This document shows positions 1 to 7,025 of a stretch of DNA of 45,226 bases, piece after piece. The notes under the pieces were generated by a model. That model saw only the letters and a program-made list of their open reading frames with translations, ran no database searches and was not told the origin of the DNA. Source of the stretch: Delta-02 sp964513565. GTDB taxonomy: Bacteria; Desulfobacterota; Syntrophorhabdia; Syntrophorhabdales; Syntrophorhabdaceae. Each line of letters starts with the position of its first letter. Within the stretch, counting starts at the first letter, position 1. The stretch spans positions 1 to 45,226 of the forward strand of contig CAZENE010000030.1 in the NCBI GenBank assembly GCA_964513565.1. Direction: 5' to 3'. The translations under genes were made by a program, and so were the position numbers.

Positions 1-53
1 GGCACGTACGGTGGTGTGAGAGGTTGGGGCCGTGAGGCCCCCGCCTACTCGAT
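1..53 (+). mobile_element. 3' end of a group II intron (domain V remnant and domain VI), partial
   Basis: Bases 2-12 (GCACGTACGGT) match the 3' strand of the conserved domain V hairpin of bacterial group II introns. What follows folds as domain VI: GAGAGG at 19-24 pairs with CCT and CTC at 44-50, leaving A47 bulged as the expected branch-point adenosine, and the distal stem is GGGGCC/GGCCCC around a GTGA loop. The segment ends CTCGAT, six bases after the bulged A, as expected for an intron 3' end, so the splice boundary is probably just after base 53. The catalytic core, reverse transcriptase and 5' exon would lie left of the window. The stop codon of the convergent acetyltransferase gene uses base 53. 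Recognition is from remembered family sequence and the visible fold. Confidence 0.8.
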
Positions 54-1141
54 CAAAAAAAAGATATTTCAAGTGGCTCCGAATCAGGGCGAACGAGCAA
101 CAGACCGTCGAGGCCCGGCGCATAATACCGATTGATGAATTTCGTATGGTCCCGTGCCGAGGGCGAGTTCAACCTGTTCCAACCCACCATCCCGTACATC
201 TTATTATCGATGAAGCTTATGGTAGGATTCGATTCAAAAAAGCTGACCACTTTCCGTGAATACCAGGGTATAAAGAAAAACACCCATGTATCCGACCGGG
301 TATCGGGTGAGATCCTTGCTCCCCATCTTCTTTTGGTATTGTAGACACCGTCATTCAAAAACGGCCTGCTCCTGAGCAGGTCTACCGTTGACAGGCCCTG
401 CTCCAGGGCAAATCTAAGGCTGTAATAATACTGGGCCGACGATGCCCCTTTCCTGATATATGTCTCATTGCCATGAAGGATGCCGGTTCTCCTGCAAATG
501 AGCGTATTATGCCGGATATCGCAAAGGACACCGGCGACACTCTGATCCCCTTCCTCAATAAGCAGAAGAAAACCCTGAAGGAACATGTTTTTTATCTCCT
601 CGTAAGAGTCTATATATGCCAGTGACTGAAATTTGTTTCGCAGGTGAGGGACATACATGTCGTTGTAGAAAAGATCAAGGTCTTTCAGGTCCTTCGATAT
701 CCGGCAGGAAAAGGTTGCCTGCCTGTCCATTCTATTGGAGAACTGCCGTTTATTGTGTTGAAATCGCCCCTTGACGTCACTCCAGTTTCCCGTGGTATCG
801 ATAGAGGAACAGACGAAGGCCTGGCTTTTGAAACTGGCTATTCCTTCCAGTATCGACTCGTATCTACGGGGAAGAACGGCGACAGCCATATCGACCGAGG
901 GGGAAAAGCTGTCGACAGTCTTTTTAAGGCCCGGGATCCATGCCCGCCATTTTTTCAGGACAACAGGAGGTTTCCGGTACATGCGGGAAACCATGTAGCC
1001 CATCAGGTTCTCATTTTCCACAAATAGGCAACGAAATGTTTCGCCGGTATCTCTCAGGTTGCCTTCTACAAGGGTCGCATGGCTCACGAAGGCAGACATT
1101 GCCGGGTAAAACGTGCTCCTTATCCTGGTTGCAGTGTTCAT
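53..1141 (-). CDS. CelD/FemAB-like GNAT-fold acyltransferase
   Basis: A 362-residue soluble protein without signal peptide. The central and C-terminal part (about residues 130-320) has the pattern of the CelD/BioF2-type acetyltransferase domain: a basic patch followed by a helix-strand region (NKRQFSNRM), a 'VAGVLCDIRHNTLICRRTG' strand pair, and 'GASSAQYYYSLRFALEQGLSTVDL', typical for enzymes that transfer acyl or aminoacyl groups to envelope or exopolysaccharide precursors. The substrate cannot be told. I chose the ATG at 1141 because AAGAAGGAACA precedes it, whereas the upstream in-frame ATG at 1168 lacks a ribosome binding site. It lies downstream of the selenothioredoxin and a second acetyltransferase on the same strand. 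Its stop codon uses the last base of the group II intron, so the C-terminus may have been altered by that insertion. Confidence 0.7.
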   Translation of the reverse strand: MNTATRIRSTFYPAMSAFVSHATLVEGNLRDTGETFRCLFVENENLMGYMVSRMYRKPPVVLKKWRAWIPGLKKTVDSFSPSVDMAVAVLPRRYESILEGIASFKSQAFVCSSIDTTGNWSDVKGRFQHNKRQFSNRMDRQATFSCRISKDLKDLDLFYNDMYVPHLRNKFQSLAYIDSYEEIKNMFLQGFLLLIEEGDQSVAGVLCDIRHNTLICRRTGILHGNETYIRKGASSAQYYYSLRFALEQGLSTVDLLRSRPFLNDGVYNTKRRWGARISPDTRSDTWVFFFIPWYSRKVVSFFESNPTISFIDNKMYGMVGWNRLNSPSARDHTKFINRYYAPGLDGLLLVRPDSEPLEISFF

Positions 1142-1246
1142 TGTTCCTTCTTCCCATCTTGATTTCATTATAGGGAATGCTGAATATTAAGGTCGGTAGA
1201 CTTTTTGATGATCCCTGTACAATTTATGAAATTACGATAGTTCCCC

Positions 1247-1699
1247 CTAAATGATCGCCCTGATGCGCCGCTCTATTTCATTTCTCGGCAGGGCCCCCAT
1301 GGCCTTGTCTGCGAGAGCGCCATCCCGGTGAAAAAACATGGCGGGCACCCCCTGCACCCCGTGCCGCGATGCCGACGACGGTGATTCATCGACATTTATT
1401 TTGGCGATTCTGACTTGTCCCTTGAAGGTTTGTGCCAGTTCATCCAGAACCGGTTCAAGATTGCGGCAGTGCCCTCACCAGGGTGCGTAAAATTCGGCCA
1501 TCACCGGGCCTTTGAAATCATCAACCTCGCGTTGAAAGGTGGCGTCCGTAACGTTGATGGGTTTCCCCGGATAAAGGCTCTGAAGATCAAGAACTTCCTT
1601 GCATCTTCCGCATCGCAGATGTTCTTTCCATCGACTGCCGGGAACACGGTTTTTCGCCCCGCATTTCGGACACACCGCAATAATTAGGTCTTCAGTCAT
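1247..1699 (-). CDS. TrxC-like thioredoxin with in-frame UGA (probable selenocysteine) in the active site
   Basis: Translated through one UGA, this gives 150 residues. An N-terminal zinc ribbon (C10-x2-C13 and C30-x2-C33) precedes a thioredoxin fold, the layout of thioredoxin 2 (TrxC). The active site reads FYAPW-UGA-GHC, so the UGA (1477-1475, codon 75) stands exactly where the first, nucleophilic Cys of WCGHC belongs; C78 is the resolving Cys. After it the frame continues 75 codons to TAG at 1249-1247 and carries the cis-proline motif GVQGVPAMFF. A strong GGAGGG ribosome binding site sits before ATG 1699. Substituting Sec for the attacking Cys is a known pattern in redox selenoproteins. A GG-loop hairpin follows the UGA. 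The gene lies between two acetyltransferase genes. The alternative is a Cys-to-stop mutation, less likely because nothing else is broken. The role would be cytoplasmic disulfide or peroxide-linked reduction. Confidence 0.85.
1433..1474 (-). promoter_or_regulatory. Candidate bacterial SECIS element in the thioredoxin mRNA
   Basis: Directly after the UGA the mRNA can fold with an apical loop GGUUCU (1451-1446) closed by C1452-G1445 and C1453-G1444, then an irregular stem with mismatches. An outer UGCC/GGCA helix (1468-1465 with 1436-1433) closes it. The loop begins 23 nt after the UGA, within the range known for bacterial SECIS hairpins, and carries the GG at its 5' side that SelB-type factors recognise. 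The stem is imperfect, so this is a plausible candidate and not proof. Confidence 0.5.
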
Positions 1700-1740
1700 A
1701 TTCCCTCCATTTCTTTGTCTAATACGCCGGGCCCGATATT

Positions 1741-2538
1741 TCAATCATTTAATTCCCGCATGCTGCTTTTCGCGAGACCTTGAATATTGAAAAAAATGCT
1801 CCAGATATTTGAGGGCGGCTTGAATACCGCGAAAAATACTTTGCGCTCGGGCGAATCGTGTTTCTGCACCGTATAGCGCCTGATATGCCAGAGGCGGTCA
1901 TACGTAATCGACTGGTATTCCTTCCAACCGAACTTCCTGTGTATATTGAGGCTCAACGTATTATCCGGGTGTATTGTACCGACAAGCCGGGTGATGCCCT
2001 CTTTCCTTAACAAAGGATATATCTGATCCTTGACGGAGGAGTAAATGCCCTTGTTGCGCATCTCGGGGGCCGTGTATATAGCCGATATATACGCCGTATC
2101 ATCGGGAAGACGAAGGGGAAGGTCGAGCCACCAGAATGCGGCATTCTCTTTTTCGATCCACAGGGCGAACTGTATCTTTCGATTTTCTTTAATGATAAAA
2201 AGCCTGTGGCCTCGTAAGATCCGATAGATAGTTCTTCGCTTGTCGAAAAAACCGATGTCCAATGTCTCGTCGTTTTCGATGTCTTCCAGCGTCGCCAGTT
2301 CAAACTTTAGCGGTCCTTCCCTGTGTGTGCAGTCATGGATATCACGGGCAATGACGATCAGTCTACGGGAAAAACGGACGAAGCCCGCTTTCGCAAGGAA
2401 CCTTCTGAAGAGATATGTCAAGCCAAACCGATCGTAATATTCACTCGCGTTTCCGAGCATAAGTCTCAACCACGATAATGCGGGACTCGGGGCGCTGTTG
2501 CTTTTTCTTGATCCCGTGGGGTATGCCAAATTTCTCAT
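1741..2538 (-). CDS. GNAT family N-acetyltransferase
   Basis: A 265-residue protein with a C-terminal GNAT domain. The acetyl-CoA-binding segment is visible as AIYTAPEMRNKGIYSSV (motif A, with R-N-K-G in place of the common R/Q-x-x-G-x-G/A) after a strand 'DDTAYISAIY'. It is followed by LNIHRKFGWKEY, the typical helix with N-x-x-S/H-x-x-x-x-x-K-x-G-F that ends GNAT domains. The first ~100 residues are basic and match nothing I recognise. The ATG at 2538 is preferred over an upstream TTG (2571) because AAGGAACA lies just before it. The gene ends about 40 bp before the selenothioredoxin start and probably shares its transcript. The substrate is unknown. Confidence 0.75.
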   Translation of the reverse strand: MRNLAYPTGSRKSNSAPSPALSWLRLMLGNASEYYDRFGLTYLFRRFLAKAGFVRFSRRLIVIARDIHDCTHREGPLKFELATLEDIENDETLDIGFFDKRRTIYRILRGHRLFIIKENRKIQFALWIEKENAAFWWLDLPLRLPDDTAYISAIYTAPEMRNKGIYSSVKDQIYPLLRKEGITRLVGTIHPDNTLSLNIHRKFGWKEYQSITYDRLWHIRRYTVQKHDSPERKVFFAVFKPPSNIWSIFFNIQGLAKSSMRELND

Positions 2539-2690
2539 ATTGTTCCTTAAGCACGATTTTATTAATGGCAAGTTTGTTTGCGCATGCTTGAGCCGACAGG
2601 GAAATAGTCAAAGTATCTGCATGTTTTAGTTTGCTCTAATGACACAAATTTCTAACTATCCAAAATATCAGGCATTTTAACATACGCGGG

Positions 2691-2718
2691 TTGACTGTTG
2701 CCGTAGGGGCATTAAAGT
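2691..2718 (+). promoter_or_regulatory. Sigma-70-like promoter for the DUF2795 gene
   Basis: TTGACT (2691-2696) is followed after 16 nt by TAAAGT (2713-2718), about 38 nt upstream of the ATG at 2756. A GGGAGGT ribosome binding site lies between. Confidence 0.5.
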
Positions 2719-2755
2719 ATCGTCTAATGAAAAAATTGCCAGGGAGGTAAGCATT

Positions 2756-3001
2756 ATGGCGGGAACAACAGAGGGCGGAAAGAAATCTTCACAGGGCCGA
2801 AGAGGACGATCGCAAATGTCCTCTCCTGTTGCAGTAGAGAATTATCTAAAAGGGATAGATTTTCCTGCGGACAAGAAGAAACTGCTGCAGCAGGCAAGAG
2901 ACAATGATGCGCCGGACGATGTCCTCAGGACGATTGATAAATTGCCTGACAAAAAGTACGGATCGCCGATCGACATCAGCAAAGAAATGAAGGATCTGTA
3001 A
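2756..3001 (+). CDS. DUF2795-type small protein
   Basis: An 81-residue soluble protein. A Gly/Ser/Arg/Lys-rich, probably disordered tail (residues 1-20) precedes a compact helical domain. The pattern is P-V-x-V-x-x-Y-L-K-G-I-D-F-P-A, then a helix with Q-A-R-x-N-D-A-P, then 'V-L-x-x-I-x-x-L-P-D-K-x-Y' and 'S-P-x-D-I-S-K-E'. This is the DUF2795 signature of small, often stress-associated proteins of unknown function. It is monocistronic: it has its own promoter and ribosome binding site (GGGAGGTAAGC) and is followed by a strong stem-loop. The basic N-terminus hints at nucleic-acid contact, but that is inference. Confidence 0.75.
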   Translation: MAGTTEGGKKSSQGRRGRSQMSSPVAVENYLKGIDFPADKKKLLQQARDNDAPDDVLRTIDKLPDKKYGSPIDISKEMKDL

Positions 3002-3016
3002 TACGCGAGTCCTAAG

Positions 3017-3047
3017 GGGCTATGGCCGTTTGAAGCGGCCATAGCCC
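3017..3047. terminator. Bidirectional stem-loop between convergent genes
   Basis: GGGCTATGGCCG (3017-3028) and CGGCCATAGCCC (3036-3047) form a perfect 12-bp stem with a 7-nt loop, placed between the stop codons of the DUF2795 gene and the convergent protease gene. No clear T-run follows on either strand, so it may work as an RNA-stabilising or weak terminator structure. Confidence 0.6.
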
Positions 3048-3083
3048 GTCAACTTCCACCATCTCGTTCGTGCCGGCCCGGTC

Positions 3084-4103
3084 TCAGCGGATGTGAAGCG
3101 TCGAAGTGACTTTCTTTCCTTCCACGGGCTCGATCTTGCGCCAGGAGCTCTCATCGTTGAGAGACTGCCACCGGCGCTCGTCCTTTATATAATTCCAGTC
3201 CTTGTCGTTCTGATAATAAATCTGTATCCCTCTCGCTTCGACGATGTTGACGATCTCGTTATCGTGATAATTATTCTCGTCATGGTCCGTAAGCGCTTTC
3301 TGGGCCATTTCGGAATACAGCTCATTAAGGTTGAGCAATTGATCGTTAACATCAGGATCGAGCCTGAAGATCTTCAGGCCTGCTTTTTTCGCCTCGCGGG
3401 CTGTTATGGGATATCCATGGGACGGGTAATCATAGTTGAGATGTTTGCTGATGCGTTCGCATTCCGTTTCATCTTCAATATGATAGGAAAGGATCTCCTT
3501 GCATATCTTGATGGAAAGAGAACTCGACCGATCTATCGAACCCACAACAAGGGGATGGATGTACTTGAAGACCTCTTTATATGGGTTGTCGTGATGCGGT
3601 TGCGCGTTTTTATTCCAGAGACTGACTATCCGCGACAGTTCATCCTGGCTTACACTTACTTTCTTATTTTCGGTCTGGTCGATAGGCGACAGGTGGTGCC
3701 TGATCGACGAGTCTATCGCGGTCAGGTGCGCCAAGGGCCCCATGTGTATTTCGTCTGCCCCCAAAGATATCATCGTCGCAGCGGAAGCACATTCCAGCGG
3801 CACCCACGCGATGACCTCCTCGAAGTACTCGCGTACAAGGTTGACGATCCTCAGCGCGGCTTCGACATCCCCGCCATTGGATTTAATGAACAAGGAAACC
3901 TTTTTCCCACCGTTCACCTTCTTGAAGATCTCATACAGCGCGAGGGCATCATCATTACATACGTTGCCTCTGCCCGAATTCCAGTATACCAGGGTCCTGA
4001 TGCCTGTTAATTTTTCAAGAGTGCCAATAATATACTGCGTTTTATCGAATAAGATAGGTGGCTGCTTATTCTTTGATCTTAATTCTGAACATGGAGTTAA
4101 CAT
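3084..4103 (-). CDS. SDH-family Clp-fold serine proteinase (DUF114/SppA-like)
   Basis: A 339-residue protein of the ClpP/crotonase fold. Around residues 70-85 'LFIKSNGGDVEAALRI' is the glycine-rich oxyanion segment. Residues 104-121 carry the nucleophile region E-C-A-S-A-A-T-M, with S107 as the likely catalytic Ser, followed by 'GADEIHMGPLAHLTAID', which lines the site in this family. These features define the Ser-Asp-His (SDH) proteinases related to SppA and archaeal DUF114 membrane proteases. No transmembrane helix is evident, so this one is probably cytosolic or peripheral. The last ~130 residues are charged and match nothing I know. GCGAGG precedes ATG 4103. It stands alone, with a short AT-rich leader. 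Confidence 0.75.
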   Translation of the reverse strand: MLTPCSELRSKNKQPPILFDKTQYIIGTLEKLTGIRTLVYWNSGRGNVCNDDALALYEIFKKVNGGKKVSLFIKSNGGDVEAALRIVNLVREYFEEVIAWVPLECASAATMISLGADEIHMGPLAHLTAIDSSIRHHLSPIDQTENKKVSVSQDELSRIVSLWNKNAQPHHDNPYKEVFKYIHPLVVGSIDRSSSLSIKICKEILSYHIEDETECERISKHLNYDYPSHGYPITAREAKKAGLKIFRLDPDVNDQLLNLNELYSEMAQKALTDHDENNYHDNEIVNIVEARGIQIYYQNDKDWNYIKDERRWQSLNDESSWRKIEPVEGKKVTSTLHIR

Positions 4104-4403
4104 ACGCGCCTCGCAATTATATTATTGCCTGAAAACCGTTTTTACGGACCAGGCGGCAAAGTCATGTGATAACGTACGCTGGAAATATGAATGCATCGGA
4201 TCAAGAGGAAAACCGTTTTTAGAGCAACTTTTAAGATCAATTCATATATTTCAAACGACATCCTTTGCTTTGCAAAGTTTTATTAACCTATCACATGTCC
4301 GTACGTAATGCAAGCATCCAACTCCTTGTTTTTATTAAATAATGTAACCATATGCGATACTTTTTATAGGTTGCGTTCTATCAAGGTGATACAATACAGA
4401 CAT
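4104..4403. other. Intergenic region without a recognised gene
   Basis: This 300-bp AT-rich stretch separates the divergent protease and Cys-cluster genes and should hold both promoters. It contains a 14-bp direct repeat GAAAACCGTTTTTA at 4131-4144 and 4208-4221, 77 bp apart. I see no tRNA, riboswitch or convincing short gene in it. Confidence 0.4.
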
Positions 4404-4739
4404 ATGGAGGACACTCGCGCTAAGGCCTGCCGTCGATGCGGCGCCTGCTGTACGGTCGATATGATGGCATATGTATCGCCTGAAGACAGAGAAAAATGGG
4501 AAACCGAAGGACGAACTGATATCCTCTCCCGGTTGGATGACAATAGTGTTACCTGGGCGGGTGACCGGTTCGTCTCGCGGGCGGGATTAAGGGTGATGAA
4601 CTGCATATATTTAAGCTCAAATGGTGTACTATGCTCATGCGAGATCTATTCGACGCGCCCCAGGGTATGCCTCGACTATGTGCCGGGTTCGTCTGAGCTG
4701 TGTCCTCTTTTTTCGAAAACTGAGGCTGAAGTTCGATAG
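4404..4739 (+). CDS. YkgJ-family zinc/iron-chelating cysteine-cluster protein
   Basis: A 111-residue protein whose start carries C-R-R-C-G-A-C-C, the CxxCGxCC signature of the YkgJ (UPF0153) family. The distal cysteines are MNC-IY, 'LCSCEIYSTRPRVCLDY' and LCPLF, so eight or more Cys could bind a metal or an Fe-S cluster. The usual R-P-x-x-C motif is intact. The enzymatic role of the family is not settled. The frame is open upstream to 4308, but the first 32 codons lack family resemblance, so I place the start at ATG 4404. No strong ribosome binding site is visible; an AAGGTGAT lies about 16 nt upstream. It is isolated and convergent with hisC. Confidence 0.75.
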   Translation: MEDTRAKACRRCGACCTVDMMAYVSPEDREKWETEGRTDILSRLDDNSVTWAGDRFVSRAGLRVMNCIYLSSNGVLCSCEIYSTRPRVCLDYVPGSSELCPLFSKTEAEVR

Positions 4740-4781
4740 AACATCCAGGACTGAAGATCCTTCGGGTTTCTTAGTTCCGGA

Positions 4782-5846
4782 TCAAAGGAGTCTTTTCAGT
4801 TCTTCAATACACCGTTTATTTTCGGCAGGGGTGCCGAAGGTGATCCGAATGCAATCGGAAAATCCGTATGATCCCATAAAACGGACAAGCACCTTTTTTT
4901 CAAAAAGTTTCCTGGTGATCTCCTCTGCTTTTTCTCCAACGCGGATGAGGACGAAGTTTGCCTCCGAAGGTATAAACTCAAGGTCCATTGCCTTAAGCAC
5001 ATCACTGTAAAAGCCTTTTGCCAGAGCGCTGTTGTCAAGCACCTTTTTGAGCCGGGCCTGGTCCTGAAGAGCGGCCCGCGCAGCGAGGATAGCGATCAGG
5101 TTGATACTGAACGGTTGTTTTGTCCTCTCGAGATAGGAGACAAGCGAAGGGTCCCCTATGCAATAACCGACGCGAAGGCCGGCGAGGCCGTATGCCTTCG
5201 AGAATGTCCTGAAAATGAGAACAGGGTAATCGTTTATGTACGATAAGGTCCGGGGGAACCGCGCGTTTTGGACGAACTCCGCATATGCTTCATCGACAAC
5301 GATGAGAATATCATCAGGGACGGACCTGACAAATTTCTCAAAATCTCTGTCTTCATACATGGTGCCCGTCGGGTTCAAAGGATTGTTCAGAAAAATGATC
5401 CGCGTTCTATCATCGATCGCACGCGTTATCCTGTCGAGGTCGGTGGTGAGGTTTGAAAGCGGTATCTTTTTTGTCTCATAACCGTAGATGCGAGCGGCGA
5501 TCTCGTAAAAAGCGAATGAGGATTCGGTGACGATGACGCCGGTGCGCTGATCGTGCTTCATCGCCCGGAATGACATTTCGATAAGCTCGTTCGAGCCGTT
5601 GCCGATAAGAAAATTATCGCTTGCAAGGCCATAGTGATGAGCGAGGTCGTCCTTCAGTTCCTTTTCGCCTCCGGGATAACGGTTCACTGCGAAAAGCGCA
5701 TCGAGAATGGTCTCGAGCACCTTCTCGGACGGCGGGTACGGGTTTTCATTGGAAGATAGGCGGACCCATCCGTCCTCATGGCCGTACATAAGGGCCTTGG
5801 GATAGTAGGGTATATTCTTTACACTGTCGCTGATGGTGAATTTCAT
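4782..5846 (-). CDS. hisC: Histidinol-phosphate aminotransferase
   Basis: A 354-residue fold-type I PLP aminotransferase, of normal length for HisC. 'LSSNENPYPPS' (about residues 30-40) is the N-terminal substrate-binding signature. N155 in NNPLNPTG, D185 and Y188 in VVDEAY contact PLP, and K217 in FRTFSKAYGLAGLR is the Schiff-base lysine. It converts imidazole-acetol phosphate and glutamate to histidinol phosphate, and some relatives use aromatic substrates. It is the last gene of a minus-strand run and starts 4 bp after the stop of a PHP-domain phosphoesterase that could supply the next step, histidinol-phosphate dephosphorylation. No other his gene is in the window. Confidence 0.9.
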   Translation of the reverse strand: MKFTISDSVKNIPYYPKALMYGHEDGWVRLSSNENPYPPSEKVLETILDALFAVNRYPGGEKELKDDLAHHYGLASDNFLIGNGSNELIEMSFRAMKHDQRTGVIVTESSFAFYEIAARIYGYETKKIPLSNLTTDLDRITRAIDDRTRIIFLNNPLNPTGTMYEDRDFEKFVRSVPDDILIVVDEAYAEFVQNARFPRTLSYINDYPVLIFRTFSKAYGLAGLRVGYCIGDPSLVSYLERTKQPFSINLIAILAARAALQDQARLKKVLDNSALAKGFYSDVLKAMDLEFIPSEANFVLIRVGEKAEEITRKLFEKKVLVRFMGSYGFSDCIRITFGTPAENKRCIEELKRLL

Positions 5847-5850
5847 CAGG

Positions 5851-6501
5851 TTAGCCCGTTATCTTTCGAACCAGTGCCCGTGCATTTTTCTGCATGTCTC
5901 CAAAGTCGTCGATGCCAAGGCCTGCACCCCGTACAATGCACAGGGCCTGCTCGTCGGTTATCAGGTCAGACGGGCCGTGTGAGTCTGTATTGAGGATCAA
6001 CTTCGCGCCGATCGATCTTGCAAGGCGCGCCACATGGCCGTTGGTCAGCGAATGCCCTTTCCGGGCGCTTATTTCGAGAAGAACACCCCGGTTCCTGGCA
6101 TTTTCAACGTCTTTTTCCGTTATAAGGCCCGGATGTGCCAGGATATCGACCCCGGCTTCTATTGCGGCCGCATTGGTTCCTTCTTCGACCGGTTCCGCTA
6201 TGGTCTCACCGTGCGCGACAACATAGGCGAACCCGAGTTTGCGGGCAAGCACCGTAAGGTTGCCGATCTGCCGCGCGGGACAGTGCGTAAGCTCACAGCC
6301 CGGCAAAATCAGAATGTCTTCATGCAGTTCGGCATAATCCTTGATCCTTAAAATGGCGGCGGCTGTACTTTCGATAGTTGTCATATCGACATGGTCCGAA
6401 ATCCCCAGTACGGTGTACCCTTTTACCTTTGCACGCCGGGCGAGTTCCATGGGCAAAAGTTCACCGTCGCTTAATAGGGTATGCGTGTGCAGATCGATCA
6501 T
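5851..6501 (-). CDS. PHP-domain phosphoesterase (histidinol-phosphatase-like)
   Basis: A 216-residue PHP-fold metal-dependent phosphoesterase. The four PHP motifs are visible: MIDLHTHTLLSDGE at the N-terminus (H-x-H and D), GISDHVD, PGCELTHC with the metal-binding Glu, and late histidines in AHPGLI and LNTDSHGP. They would bind a tri-nuclear metal site. Its tight coupling to hisC (4 bp apart) suggests it dephosphorylates histidinol phosphate, but PHP proteins of this size also act on other small phosphates. It begins 3 bp after the stop of the bifunctional-nuclease-domain gene, so all three are probably co-transcribed. The ribosome binding site is weak, which fits translational coupling. Confidence 0.8.
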   Translation of the reverse strand: MIDLHTHTLLSDGELLPMELARRAKVKGYTVLGISDHVDMTTIESTAAAILRIKDYAELHEDILILPGCELTHCPARQIGNLTVLARKLGFAYVVAHGETIAEPVEEGTNAAAIEAGVDILAHPGLITEKDVENARNRGVLLEISARKGHSLTNGHVARLARSIGAKLILNTDSHGPSDLITDEQALCIVRGAGLGIDDFGDMQKNARALVRKITG

Positions 6502-6504
6502 AAT

Positions 6505-7005
6505 TTACATTTTGTATTTGCCGAAGTCATCCTGCGAGAGGTTCTCCAGGATATCCTCCCAATCCGTGCTCTCCGATACTATCTTATCTTCTTTCTGGGT
6601 TGAGATGTCAACCTTTGCCGAACGCTGGATCACGCTTTCCTCAACGAAGATAGGCGCATTCGTGCGAAGTGCAATGGCAATGGCGTCGCTCGGCCTCGAA
6701 TCGATCACCATGCGTTTCTTATTGACATCTATATGGATGAGCGCGTAATAAGTGTTGTCCTTGAGGTCATTGACCTCGATCTTCAGGACCTTCACGCCCA
6801 GGCTGTCGAGAATATTTTTGATCAGGTCGTGGGTCATCGGACGCGGGGTCTCGATATTCTCAAGGGCCGTCGCGATACTCGACGCTTCGAGAAGACCGAT
6901 CCATATCGGCAGAACATCCTTTTCCTCCGAATCTTTTAAGAGGACGATCGGTGTATTTGTGAACGGGTCAACGGTGATCCCGGCAACTTTCATCTCTTTG
7001 AGCAT
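6505..7005 (-). CDS. Bifunctional nuclease (BFN/DUF151) domain protein
   Basis: A 166-residue protein with the BFN/DUF151 domain: 'VKVAGITVDPFTNTPIVLLKD', 'LPIWIGLLEASSIATALE' and 'RMVIDSRPSDAIAIALRTNAPIFVEESV'. The S-R-P-S-D-A-I-A-I-A-L motif is the hallmark. Plant relatives were described with combined RNase/DNase activity; the bacterial role is unresolved. The C-terminal acidic tail, about 25 residues, is variable in the family. A strong GGGGAGGTAAGCG precedes ATG 7005, 20 bp after the miaB stop. The placement after miaB, a tRNA-modification gene, is common in anaerobes and hints at RNA metabolism. Confidence 0.85.
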   Translation of the reverse strand: MLKEMKVAGITVDPFTNTPIVLLKDSEEKDVLPIWIGLLEASSIATALENIETPRPMTHDLIKNILDSLGVKVLKIEVNDLKDNTYYALIHIDVNKKRMVIDSRPSDAIAIALRTNAPIFVEESVIQRSAKVDISTQKEDKIVSESTDWEDILENLSQDDFGKYKM

Positions 7006-7025
7006 CGCTTACCTCCCCGGAGCAC

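Noticed and set aside
1475..1744. An 89-codon truncated zinc-ribbon protein ending at FYAPW
   Set aside because: The 75 codons after the UGA are clearly the rest of the same thioredoxin, so the short form is an annotation artefact unless Sec is missing.
3093..4010. A 305-codon open frame on the plus strand
   Set aside because: It is antisense to the SDH protease, has no ribosome binding site and no family-like motifs; the minus-strand product has clear catalytic segments.
4104..4403. A tRNA-Sec or other small RNA between the protease and the Cys-cluster gene
   Set aside because: No cloverleaf or long acceptor stem can be drawn, and the 14-bp direct repeat is the only structure.
4308..4403. 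N-terminal 32-codon extension of the Cys-cluster protein
   Set aside because: It is AT-rich, unlike the family, and the family signature starts right after the ATG at 4404.
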